Below, piece by piece: positions 17,497 through 26,376 of a stretch of 63,568 nt of DNA. The translations under genes and the position numbers were made by a program. Under the pieces are notes generated by a model that did not search any database, was not told the origin of the DNA, and was given only the letters and a program-made list of their open reading frames with translations. Every line of letters starts with the position of its first letter. Position 1 is the stretch's first letter. This stretch comes from an uncultured Eggerthellaceae bacterium (GTDB lineage: Bacteria > Actinomycetota > Coriobacteriia > Coriobacteriales > Eggerthellaceae), in assembly GCA_947565915.1 (NCBI GenBank), contig CANOHY010000006.1, positions 1 to 63,568 on the forward strand, given 5' to 3'.

Positions 17497-18831
17497 TTAC
17501 GCGTCCAGGTTCACCGTGAGACCGTCCATGATGGCGTTCACCGTCTTCATGGCGCACATGCGCCCGCACATGGTGCAGGTACCCTCGTCTGACGGCGGCG
17601 CGCTCTCGAAGCGCTCGCGGGCACGTGCCGGGTCCAGGGAAAGCGCGAACATCTCCTCCCAATCCACGCGGCGCCGCGCATCGCTCATGCGGTTGTCGCG
17701 GTCGCGCGCACCTACCACGCCTTTGGCGATGTCGGCCGCATGAGCTGCGATCTTCGTGGCCACCAGGCCCTCGCGCACATCCTGCGCGTCGGGCAGGCGC
17801 AAATGCTCGGCGGGCGTCACGTAGCACAGGAAATCGGCTCCCGAAGCCGCAGCCATGGTGCCTCCGATGGCAGCCGTTATATGGTCGTAGCCTGGTGCTA
17901 TGTCGGTCACCAAGGGGCCCAGCACGTAGAAGGGGGCGTTGTGACATAGGCGCTTTTCCATCTTCATGTTGGCGGCTATCTCATCGAAGGCCATGTGCCC
18001 CGGGCCCTCCACCATCACCTGCACGCCCGCATCCCACGCGCGCTTGGTCAGCTTGCCTATCTCGATCAGCTCGGCAATCTGGGCGGCATCGCTGGCATCG
18101 TAGGTGCACCCCGGCCTCATGGCATCGCCCAGCGAGATGGTCACGTCGTGGGCGTGCAATATATCCAGCACCTCATCGTAGTGCTCGTAGAAGGGGTTCT
18201 CGTTGCCCGTTGCCTCCATCCACGCGAAGATGAGCGACCCTCCGCGGCTCACCACATTGGCAAGCCGTCCCGTTTCCTTGAAGGAGTCGATCACACGCCG
18301 GTTCATGCCAGCGTGCACGGTGACGAAGTCCACCCCGTCTTCGGCATGCGCGCGAATCACGTCCAGGAAGTCCTCGGCCGTTATGGCCACCAGCGCCTTG
18401 TCCAGATACCCAATGGCATCGTACATGGGCACGGTGCCTATCATGGCAGGCGAGCGCTCGATCAGCTCCTTGCGAAACGGACGCGTCTTTCCACAGTTCG
18501 AGAGGTCCATGATGGCATCGGCGCCAAGCTCCAGCGCCACTTCCACCTTCTCCCACTCAACCGACGCATCCGCGAGGTCACCCGATATGCCCAGGTTCAC
18601 GTTAACCTTGGTTGAAAGCGGAATGCCCTCAAGCGTGGAGCCTACGCCCTTGGGAACAAGCGAACCATGGTGGATGTTCGCCGGAATGGCAATGCGCCCA
18701 CGCGCCACAGCCTCGCGAATGCGCTCGGGTTCAAGCCCCTCGCTTGCAGCAACGGCCTCCATAGCCGACGTAACAACGCCTGCGCGCGCGAAGTCGATCT
18801 GCGTCACGGGCTTATTCTCCTGTTGAACCAT
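17497..18831 (-). CDS. thiC: Phosphomethylpyrimidine synthase ThiC
   Basis: This 444-residue radical-SAM-type enzyme converts aminoimidazole ribotide to the HMP-phosphate half of thiamine. It carries ThiC blocks (ISGDLADASVEWEKV, DAIMDLSNCGKT, VTVHAGMNR, SLGDAMRPGCTYDASD, VEGPGHMAFDEIAANM, GPLVTDIAPGYDHIT). It ends in the C-terminal iron-sulfur motif CTMCGRMCAMK, which holds a [4Fe-4S] cluster. AGAAAGGGA precedes the ATG. No other thi gene is adjacent and the 30-base gap upstream is too short for a TPP riboswitch, so regulation may be different from the usual one or the gene may be read from the upstream operon. Confidence 0.97.
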   Translation of the reverse strand: MVQQENKPVTQIDFARAGVVTSAMEAVAASEGLEPERIREAVARGRIAIPANIHHGSLVPKGVGSTLEGIPLSTKVNVNLGISGDLADASVEWEKVEVALELGADAIMDLSNCGKTRPFRKELIERSPAMIGTVPMYDAIGYLDKALVAITAEDFLDVIRAHAEDGVDFVTVHAGMNRRVIDSFKETGRLANVVSRGGSLIFAWMEATGNENPFYEHYDEVLDILHAHDVTISLGDAMRPGCTYDASDAAQIAELIEIGKLTKRAWDAGVQVMVEGPGHMAFDEIAANMKMEKRLCHNAPFYVLGPLVTDIAPGYDHITAAIGGTMAAASGADFLCYVTPAEHLRLPDAQDVREGLVATKIAAHAADIAKGVVGARDRDNRMSDARRRVDWEEMFALSLDPARARERFESAPPSDEGTCTMCGRMCAMKTVNAIMDGLTVNLDA

Positions 18832-18861
18832 GGTTCCCTTTCTCCGCCGAGCCGCATGGCA

Positions 18862-21054
18862 CTAAGCCATCAGCTTCGATTCCTCTACGCGTTCCAAATA
18901 CCAGCTCATCAGCTTGGCAAGCGGCTTGCGCAGCACCAATCCAATCAATGCCGCTGGCACCAAGAACACAAGCAGCATGCCCATGGCCATCCAATAGTCG
19001 TTGCCCAGCACGCCGAACATAGCCGAGCGCATGGCATCCACCACGTAGGTGGCAGGCAACCACGGGCTCAGCTGCTGTACGAATTGTGGCAGAATCTGCA
19101 ACGGGAACGACCCGCCGCATCCGGTGACTTGCACGATCAGCATGATGACCGCAACTGCCTTGCCCAAATTCGCGAACGCTTGCACCATCGCATAGATGAT
19201 GAATGAGAACACCAAGCCCGCAACCCAGTAGCACAGCATGAACAGCCACGGATGCTCGATCTGCACCTGCAAGAAGAACATGTTGCCAAGCGCCATCAGG
19301 GTGGTCTGCGCCAACGATATGAGCGCAACCATGACGAAGCGCCCGAAGAATACCTGATAGGGCTTAACGTCCCGCAACTTGCGCATCTCGGCTGCGCAAG
19401 GCTTGGGGCGCACCGCCACCATTATCAGCAGCGAACCGATGAAGAGGGCCAGCGTGGAATAGAGCGGCGTCATGGCCGATCCGAAGTTCGCTACCGGAAA
19501 CACCGCTTCGCGGTCCATCTTTACCGGGGCGGCAAGAGCCGTGGAAAGCGCTTGTATGTCGCTGGTCATGAGGTCGCGCAGCGCCGCGGGGTCGTTCGTG
19601 GCTATGGCGGCATCGATGCGCTCGGAGAGGTCGGCTATCTCGGCCGCCGAGGCTTCCAACTGGTCGGCCATCTGCCCTACGTCGAAGCTGGCTCCCGCAA
19701 GCGTCGAAGCCGCGCGCTGCATGGCAGCCATCGGGCCCGTGCCCGACTCGTCGCTCGCCAGTGCGCTCACCTTCCCGCTCACTGCGGAAGCCAGCGCCTC
19801 GCAATGCGAGGCAACCCTCTCGGCAGCCGGCACCACGTTCTGCTCGAAGCGCTGCTGAGCTTCCTGGAGCTTGGCCGAGGCCTCGGCAAGAGATGCGTTG
19901 GCCGCATCGCGCTGATCGGCCGCCTCGGCGATGCCCTTCTCCAGCTGAGCAGCCGCATTCGTCAGGTTGGAAGACGAGCCGCGCATCAGCTCGGCAGACG
20001 AGCGCAGCATGCGCGCCGTCGCCTCGGCTGCGGCAGCGCCATCGGCCGGCAGCCCTTCGGCAAGGCTGTCCATCTGATCGGCCGCACCCTCGAGCACATC
20101 AGCCTGCGCTTGCAAGCGCGCTGCTTCGTTGCGCATGTCGGCTACGGCAGCGGTGGCATCGGAGGCGGCGTGGTCGAGCATCGAATCGAGCGACGTGCGT
20201 GCCTCCTGCAGCGCATCCAGGGCATCTTGCATCTGCGATTGCATGCTGCCTGCGCTGCTGCGCAGCGTGGATGCGCATTCCCTTAATGCCGCAACACCCG
20301 GAGCTGCAGCTTCGTCAACCGCTTCTGCGCTCTGCTCAATGCCGCCCACCAGCTGTCCGGTACTCTGCGCGATGCCAGCCGACGAGTCCACCACGCGCCC
20401 ATACAAACGCAGCGCCTGCGCCACTTCAGTCACGTCTTCGCCAAGCTCGTCGATGCGCGCCGAAACGGCTTCCATGCTGGCGCTCAGGCCGGTATCGTCG
20501 GCATAGCGGGCAACCGTGGACGCCAGCACCAACGATATCTCCGACACCTTCTCGGCGAACACCTGGTTCACCTGATATGAGATGGCATCGGCACCCTGAC
20601 CGGTCACCTTCGGGGCAATGGCGTTCTTCTTCTCGTTGGCGTAATAGATCACCTGGGCGCGCTGCCCGTTGTCGGCGTAGAAGGTGAGCATGTCGCGACT
20701 GAAGTCCTCCGGTATGACCACCGCCGCATAGTAGCGGCCGCTCTTGGCGCCGTCGATGGCATCGTCGGCGTCGGTGAACATCCAATCGATCTGGTGGTTC
20801 GCGCGCAGCTCGGCGATAACTTGGTCGCCGATGTTCACCTTGATCGGCACCAGCTCGCTCTCGTAGCCTTCATCGTTGCTGGCCACAGCAACTTTCAGGT
20901 TGCCGGTATTCTCGAACACGTCCCAGCATGCCAATATGTTGTACCACGCGAAGATGGAGGGCATCACTACCAGCCCGATGGCGATGATGATGCTCATCAC
21001 ATTGGAGAACATGCGCTTGAGGTCGCTGCGCGCAAGCTGCACGATGTTACCCAT
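18862..21054 (-). CDS. YhgE/Pip-family membrane protein (first of a pair)
   Basis: This 730-residue protein has one N-terminal membrane segment (about 20-40), a large extracellular part and five or six C-terminal membrane segments (about 520-715). The extracellular part begins with the YhgE signature region (FAWYNILACWDVFENTGNLKVAVASNDEGY) and continues into a long Ala/Glu-rich coiled coil (about 200-480). The family includes the lactococcal phage-infection protein and is related to the type VII secretion protein EsaA; its function is not settled. The start overlaps the previous stop by 8 bases and has GGAGGCGAGC upstream, so the two proteins are translationally coupled and probably form a heteromer. 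Confidence 0.9.
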   Translation of the reverse strand: MGNIVQLARSDLKRMFSNVMSIIIAIGLVVMPSIFAWYNILACWDVFENTGNLKVAVASNDEGYESELVPIKVNIGDQVIAELRANHQIDWMFTDADDAIDGAKSGRYYAAVVIPEDFSRDMLTFYADNGQRAQVIYYANEKKNAIAPKVTGQGADAISYQVNQVFAEKVSEISLVLASTVARYADDTGLSASMEAVSARIDELGEDVTEVAQALRLYGRVVDSSAGIAQSTGQLVGGIEQSAEAVDEAAAPGVAALRECASTLRSSAGSMQSQMQDALDALQEARTSLDSMLDHAASDATAAVADMRNEAARLQAQADVLEGAADQMDSLAEGLPADGAAAAEATARMLRSSAELMRGSSSNLTNAAAQLEKGIAEAADQRDAANASLAEASAKLQEAQQRFEQNVVPAAERVASHCEALASAVSGKVSALASDESGTGPMAAMQRAASTLAGASFDVGQMADQLEASAAEIADLSERIDAAIATNDPAALRDLMTSDIQALSTALAAPVKMDREAVFPVANFGSAMTPLYSTLALFIGSLLIMVAVRPKPCAAEMRKLRDVKPYQVFFGRFVMVALISLAQTTLMALGNMFFLQVQIEHPWLFMLCYWVAGLVFSFIIYAMVQAFANLGKAVAVIMLIVQVTGCGGSFPLQILPQFVQQLSPWLPATYVVDAMRSAMFGVLGNDYWMAMGMLLVFLVPAALIGLVLRKPLAKLMSWYLERVEESKLMA

Positions 21055-23698
21055 CTTGCTCGCCTCCCCCGTGCATGGAGGGTTTCTCGCTTGTCGCCTT
21101 GGGTTTCCCAGCTTCCGCCTGCGGACCAACAGCGTCTTCGGCTTGCATGCCCTGCACCGCCTCGCCGCTTCGCCTCGCCATCGCCATGCGCACGATGCTC
21201 TCATCCGACAGGTCGTTCAAGCTGATCTGGCGCTTGAAGCTGCTGCGCATGCTCTCCAGCACCACCAACGCCACCAGCACCGCCAAAAGCCACAGCAGCC
21301 AAATGGTGAGAATCACCACCTTCTCGGCTGGGCTCAGCGCGAATACCAGCATCAGCGCCACGGGCACGGCGATGCTCAGCACCACGGTTGCGCGTATGAT
21401 GCGCGGATAGAGCTGCTCGAAGCGCCGGTAGCGCTGCTCCAGCTTCTCGCGATAGTCCTCTCGGTCGGCCAGGATGCGCACCGCCTGCGAGAATCTGAAG
21501 GGCCGAGGCGGGTCTTCCACGTTCTCGCCGTTGAAGATGCCGCTCTTGCGCACCTGGCTTGCCACCATGCGATTCACATTCGACATCAGCGGCCGCACGC
21601 CCAAGCCGATGGCAAGTGCCCCCACGAAGAATGCCCCAAGCATGGCCAAGTCGTGCGCGTAAGCCGTGCCGTAGAAACCGCAGATGGACTCGCGCATGGC
21701 CTCGATGCCATAGGTGAAGGGCAGAAGCGGATAGATGGCCTGGAAGAACGGGGAGGTCATCTCCACCGGGTACAACCCGGTCGCGCCAGGAATCTGCGCG
21801 AACACCAGCAAGATGCAGATGCCCTTGCCCACATGTTGCAGCGTGACAGAGAGAGCATAGATTATGCTCAGATACGCAAGCGAGGAAACGGCCGCCGCAA
21901 ACGCCAGGCTCGCAACGCTCGCCGCTTCCACGCCGATGAACAGCACGCCGGCCACGCAGATCAGCGCCTGCAGCACGGCCATGCACGCGAACAGCAGGAA
22001 GCGGCCCAAGTAGCGCTGCCACAGCTTCAGGCGTTTCAAGCCCTCGTCGTCCACTTCCTGGCGCATGATTACCAGCAGCATGAAAGCGCCAATCCAAAAC
22101 GTCAGGTTCATGAACAAGGGTGCCATGGCCGACCCATAGGCGTTCAGCGGATAGAGCTGCTCGGTCACCACCTCGGTGGGCGAGCCCATGAAATCGGCTA
22201 TGGATTGCGCATCGAGGTTATGCTCGTCGGCAAGCTTCAGCAGTGCACCGGACCCGAGCACCGCAACGATGTCGGTCTTGAGCTTCTGCAAGCTTTCCTC
22301 CACGTCAGCCATGAGCCCATCGGTGAACCCCACAGCTTCGCTCGCATCGCGCGACACGCCCTGCAATTGGCCCAATATGCCATCGACTTGGTCGATGAGC
22401 GCGCTTTGGGTCGCAGCTGCGGCACTCACCGATGAAAGCGCCGACGACGCTCCCAGAAGGCCCGAGCTCATGGCAGGTATAGCCGTGCCGAAGAAGGTGT
22501 CGGCTGCCCCTTGCAACGAGCCCGTAGCCGCCTTGATGGACTCATCGGCTTGGGCGGTGGCCTCGGCGGCAGCATCGGCGGCATCCTGAGTGCGGCTCGC
22601 GAGCGCCGAAACGTCCACCAGAAGGGCGTCGATCGAGTCGCATTCGGCCTCCAGCGTGGCTGCAGCTTGCAGGAGCGCATCCTTGTTGCTGCCAGTTGGC
22701 AGGGCGTCGGCGGCGTCGCGCAAGCTGGCAGCAGCTGCGCGGGCCTCGCCCACTGCCGCCTGGGCGCGCCCTATCGATGCGTTCACCTCGCCGTTGGCAG
22801 CCGCCAGCGAGCCCTGTAGCGTGGCAGCGGTTTCTCGCACCTCGCTCGAGGCGCTCTGCACGTCGGATATCGCCCGAGACACCAACGGCCATACGTCCTT
22901 CGAGAACTGCGTCATCTCTTGCTCCAGCGCCTTTATGTCGCTCGAGAGCGACTGCGCAAGCTCGGTTGCCTGGCCAAGCTCGTCGCGCACGGCAGGCAAC
23001 TCTGCCTGCGATTGCGCCAGCTCGGCTGAAACGCCATCGAGCGCTTGGCGCATGGATGCAAGCTTGCTGCGCGCACCCGCCACGTCGCTAACCGCAGCAT
23101 CGATCTTCCCCGTTGCAGCCACGCTGGTTGCCGCATTACTATCCCGGATGTCCCCGATGGCGGCATCGATGGCCTCTACCGCCACGTTGCTCACCGTCTT
23201 CACGAAGGTGGAGTTGATGGTTTCGTCGAGCGTAGTGGCTCCCGCATCGGTGATCTTGGGCGCAACGGGGCCGGCCTTCTCGTTCACCAAGTACGTGACC
23301 GACGGCGCCTCGAACGTGTCCTTGGTAAGCGACAGCATGCGCTCGGTGAAGTCGCTCGGTATGATGAATGCAGCATAGGCCTGCCCCGACTCGACTTGCC
23401 GCGAGGCCTCGTCGCGAGACACGAACGTCCAATCGAGCTGATCGTTGCCGTGCAGCTCGTCCACGATGGACGCACCCACGTCCAGCTGCCCCGTAAGGTC
23501 GCTCGAACCGCCAGCATCCTCGTTCACCACGCACACGCGCAGGTTGCCCGTGCTGTCGTAGGGATTCCAAAACCCGATGACGTTGTACCAGGCATACAGC
23601 GATGGCAGCACCAACAGCACCAGGGCAACTACCAAAGCCGCAGGCGCCCTGAAGAGCCTCTTCACGTCGCGAGCGAATATCCTCAGCACGTTTCCCAT
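21047..23698 (-). CDS. YhgE/Pip-family membrane protein (second of the pair)
   Basis: This 883-residue paralogue of the next gene has the same plan: N-terminal membrane segment followed by LPSLYAWYNVIGFWNPYDSTGNLRVCVVNEDAG, a long Ala-rich coiled-coil domain (about 180-500) and six C-terminal membrane segments. A distinct C-terminal addition of about 130 residues contains two further hydrophobic stretches and a charged tail. The ATG at 23698 (MGNVLRIFARDVKRLF) matches the start of its partner; a TTG three codons upstream is possible. It is the first gene of the pair. A link to the envelope and secretion is the best family-level statement. Confidence 0.9.
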   Translation of the reverse strand: MGNVLRIFARDVKRLFRAPAALVVALVLLVLPSLYAWYNVIGFWNPYDSTGNLRVCVVNEDAGGSSDLTGQLDVGASIVDELHGNDQLDWTFVSRDEASRQVESGQAYAAFIIPSDFTERMLSLTKDTFEAPSVTYLVNEKAGPVAPKITDAGATTLDETINSTFVKTVSNVAVEAIDAAIGDIRDSNAATSVAATGKIDAAVSDVAGARSKLASMRQALDGVSAELAQSQAELPAVRDELGQATELAQSLSSDIKALEQEMTQFSKDVWPLVSRAISDVQSASSEVRETAATLQGSLAAANGEVNASIGRAQAAVGEARAAAASLRDAADALPTGSNKDALLQAAATLEAECDSIDALLVDVSALASRTQDAADAAAEATAQADESIKAATGSLQGAADTFFGTAIPAMSSGLLGASSALSSVSAAAATQSALIDQVDGILGQLQGVSRDASEAVGFTDGLMADVEESLQKLKTDIVAVLGSGALLKLADEHNLDAQSIADFMGSPTEVVTEQLYPLNAYGSAMAPLFMNLTFWIGAFMLLVIMRQEVDDEGLKRLKLWQRYLGRFLLFACMAVLQALICVAGVLFIGVEAASVASLAFAAAVSSLAYLSIIYALSVTLQHVGKGICILLVFAQIPGATGLYPVEMTSPFFQAIYPLLPFTYGIEAMRESICGFYGTAYAHDLAMLGAFFVGALAIGLGVRPLMSNVNRMVASQVRKSGIFNGENVEDPPRPFRFSQAVRILADREDYREKLEQRYRRFEQLYPRIIRATVVLSIAVPVALMLVFALSPAEKVVILTIWLLWLLAVLVALVVLESMRSSFKRQISLNDLSDESIVRMAMARRSGEAVQGMQAEDAVGPQAEAGKPKATSEKPSMHGGGEQDG

Positions 23699-23735
23699 TT
23701 TCAGCAAGGCGCTTGGGCCCAGTGCACCTCTTCCG

Positions 23736-24266
23736 CTACTTGTCCAAGTCCTCGCGAATGGTAGCGCTTCCCTTCTCCAGGGAGACGGAACCCGTACGGC
23801 ATATCTCGAGTATGGTGAAGTCGCGCATGAGCTCTATGAAGTCATCGATCTTGCGCGACTCGTCGGTTAGGCGAAACACGATGGCGTCCTTGGAGTAATC
23901 AATCGTCTCGGCACCGAAGCCTGCCACGGCGGCAAGGATCTCGTCGCGCGTGTCCACGGAGTTGGCCATCTTGATCAGCAGCAGTTCGCAGCTCACAGCA
24001 TCATCGCCGCCAAGCTCCTTGATGAAGCACACATCGGGCAGCTTGTAGAGCTGGTTCACCAACTGCTGCTTGGCCACATCTTCGCCGTCGAAGGTCACGG
24101 TGATGCGCGAGTACTCGTTCGATTCGGTCTCGCTCACGGAAAGCGAGCTGATGTTGAACTGACGTCGACGAAACAGGCTGGTCACGCGATTGAGCACGCC
24201 GAACTGGTTGCGCACCAGCACGGCGATGGTATAGCGGCTCGTTCCTGAAAGCGCCACGCTAGTCAC
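23736..24266 (-). CDS. ilvN: Acetolactate synthase small (regulatory) subunit
   Basis: This 176-residue protein has an N-terminal ACT domain (YTIAVLVRNQFGVLNRVTSLFRRRQFNISSLSV), which binds valine and confers feedback control on the catalytic subunit. A C-terminal regulatory domain follows (LLLIKMANSVDTRDEI ... TGDAI-like AIVFRLTDESRKIDDFIELM). Its start overlaps the ilvB stop by 8 bases, so the two are coupled. It is in the pathway for valine, leucine and isoleucine, along with ilvE at 44805. Confidence 0.96.
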   Translation of the reverse strand: MTSVALSGTSRYTIAVLVRNQFGVLNRVTSLFRRRQFNISSLSVSETESNEYSRITVTFDGEDVAKQQLVNQLYKLPDVCFIKELGGDDAVSCELLLIKMANSVDTRDEILAAVAGFGAETIDYSKDAIVFRLTDESRKIDDFIELMRDFTILEICRTGSVSLEKGSATIREDLDK

Positions 24267-25926
24267 CTGCCTTCACGATGAGGTCATCCACGCTGCCGCC
24301 CGGCGGCAACATGGGAAGCACGAACTCGTCCTTGCCTATTGCGCAATCGATCACGTAGGGGCCTGAAGCCGCAAACGCTCTGTCCAAAGCTGCATCGAGC
24401 GCTTCGAGCGAATCCACGGCCTCCCCTTCTGCGCCGAACGCGCGCGCCACGGCCACGAAATCCGTGCGGCGATCGAGCGTGGTGCAAGAATGACGCCCCT
24501 CGAAGAAGAGCGTCTGCCATTGGCGCACCATGCCCAGCACGCCGTTGTCCATGACCAAGATGACGATGGGCAGCTGGTAGGTCACCGCAGTGGCAAGCTC
24601 GTTGAGGTCCATGCCGAAACCGCCATCGCCCGTCACCAGCACCGTACGCTCGCCCGTGCCAAAGCTTGCCCCTATGGCCGCGCCAAGCCCGAAGCCCATG
24701 GTGCCAAGGCCCCCCGATGTGACGAAGCGGCGCGGCATGCGCACGTCAAGTTCCTGCGCCACCCACATCTGATGTTGCCCCACATCGGTGCACACCGGCG
24801 TGCTCTCTTGCAAATGCGCGTTGAGCACGCGCATCACATTGCGCGGAACGAGGCCTTCGCGCTCATCCAACGTTGAAAGCTCCTCTTCGCGCAAGCGCGC
24901 AACCTCGGCTTGCCAGTCGGGCTTCTCCGACGCGCCGATCAGTGGCAACAGATCCTGCAACGTTGCCTTGATGTCGCCGCGCAAGCCGATGTCGGCCATC
25001 ACCGTCTTCGACAGCTCCGAGCCGTCGGCATCGATGTGCACCACTTTCGCCACCTTGGCGAACTTGCTGCGGCTCCCCGTTGCGCGGTCGTTGAAGCGCA
25101 CGCCAAGCGAGATGATCACATCGGCATTCACCAAGGCCTTGGTTGCTGCGTAATGCCCGTGCATGCCCTGCATTCCCAAAAAGCGCGGATGATCGCTTGG
25201 AAGCGCTGCAAGCCCCATCAGCGAGGCACCGAGCGGTGCGTCGATGCGCTCGGCTAGCTGGAGCATCTCATCGCACGCATCAGCGGAGAGTATGCCGCCA
25301 CCGAAGTAGATGTAGGGCCGTTTTGCAGAGTTGATGAGCTCGGCTGCTTCGCGAACACGAACATCCTTGGCCGCCTGGGGCTCCTCTCGCTGTGCCGCAG
25401 GCGCGGGCTCGTACTCGCAAAGCGCCTCCTGCACGTCCTTCGGCACATCTATGAGCACGGGCCCTGGACGTCCCGAAACAGCCAGCTTGAAAGCCTCGCG
25501 CATGGTGTCGGCCAAATCCTCGACCGAGCCAACGAAGTAGTTGTGCTTGGTGATGGGCAAGGTGATGCCCGTGATGTCTATCTCTTGGAAGCTGTCGGTG
25601 CCAATCTGGTTGGTGGCAACGTTTCCGCAGATGGCAATAAGGGGAATGGAATCGAGATGTGCCGTGGCGATGCCCGTCACCAAGTTGGTGGCGCCAGGCC
25701 CCGAAGTGGCCATCACCACACCCGGACGCCCCGTGGTGCGCGCATAGCCATCAGCAGCATGGGCTGCACCTTGCTCGTGGGCAGTGAGCACATGCGAGAT
25801 CTCGTCCTGGTAGCGGTACAGGCTGTCGTACACATCCAAGATCTGGCCACCAGGATATCCGAACACCACGTCGACGCCTTGCTCGATGAGCACCCTCACG
25901 ATGATGTCCGCACCCGAAAGAAGCAT
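24259..25926 (-). CDS. ilvB: Acetolactate synthase large (catalytic) subunit
   Basis: This 555-residue thiamine-diphosphate enzyme condenses pyruvate with pyruvate or 2-oxobutyrate. The N-terminal TPP domain has FGYPGGQILDVYD and the activating Glu in TAHEQGAAHAADGYAR, followed by GPGATN. The middle FAD-binding domain has SLGVRFNDRATG, and the C-terminal TPP-binding loop is GDGGFGMDLNEL with MDNG. The ATG at 25926 is chosen because AGGAGGG is 3-9 bases upstream and it gives the standard N-terminus. No leader peptide or T-box is evident upstream. Confidence 0.97.
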   Translation of the reverse strand: MLLSGADIIVRVLIEQGVDVVFGYPGGQILDVYDSLYRYQDEISHVLTAHEQGAAHAADGYARTTGRPGVVMATSGPGATNLVTGIATAHLDSIPLIAICGNVATNQIGTDSFQEIDITGITLPITKHNYFVGSVEDLADTMREAFKLAVSGRPGPVLIDVPKDVQEALCEYEPAPAAQREEPQAAKDVRVREAAELINSAKRPYIYFGGGILSADACDEMLQLAERIDAPLGASLMGLAALPSDHPRFLGMQGMHGHYAATKALVNADVIISLGVRFNDRATGSRSKFAKVAKVVHIDADGSELSKTVMADIGLRGDIKATLQDLLPLIGASEKPDWQAEVARLREEELSTLDEREGLVPRNVMRVLNAHLQESTPVCTDVGQHQMWVAQELDVRMPRRFVTSGGLGTMGFGLGAAIGASFGTGERTVLVTGDGGFGMDLNELATAVTYQLPIVILVMDNGVLGMVRQWQTLFFEGRHSCTTLDRRTDFVAVARAFGAEGEAVDSLEALDAALDRAFAASGPYVIDCAIGKDEFVLPMLPPGGSVDDLIVKAGD

Positions 25927-26167
25927 CCACCCTCCTAGCAGCAACCCGCAACATAGCCCTTGCACAGCGGAACCGCAAGGCAGAGCCTCGAGACGATTCC
26001 GCTTTTGCTCAAGCTACCATTTTCCCACTAGTTCGGATGCTCTTCGATAGTTTCCGCGTAACCGTCAAAAACCCTCTTGCAGAGGCAGCTTGGGGCTTCA
26101 TGCGACACGGCTATTTCTGGAGCCCACAAACGCTGGAAAACGATTGCGAATCGAGTGCGCGCAAGCC

Positions 26168-26285
26168 AACGGCTTCACGTGTTGCCCGAGCAGCGATTCT
26201 GCAGCCCAAAAGCGCAGGCAAAACGCAGTTTCGCCGCCGCGCTTTGGTGCGAAGCCAAGCGCGAGGGGTGGCACATGAAGCCGTT
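26168..26285. repeat. Dispersed hairpin element, copy 2
   Basis: The outer arms 26168-26187 and 26266-26285 pair with two G-U type mismatches and are unrelated in sequence to the arms of copy 1. The core is conserved (GCGATTCTGCAGCCC left; GTGCGAAGCCAAGCGCGAG right). It lies in the 450-base gap upstream of ilvB and downstream of the Bce-type permease; I see nothing else in that gap. Confidence 0.83.
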
Positions 26286-26376
26286 TAAACGAGAAGAGCC
26301 GTGCTTCAGAGAAAGGTTATCGTTGGCGCTCATGAGTGCACATCAAGCCCAAGCGCATTCAAAGCATTTACAAAAG

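Noticed and set aside
18832..18861. TPP riboswitch for thiC
   Set aside because: The gap upstream of thiC is only 30 bases, too short for the aptamer, and no TPP core is seen in the end of the preceding gene.
25927..26376. Attenuator or T-box leader for ilvBN
   Set aside because: No leader peptide with Val/Leu/Ile codons, no T-box sequence; the hairpin there belongs to the dispersed family.
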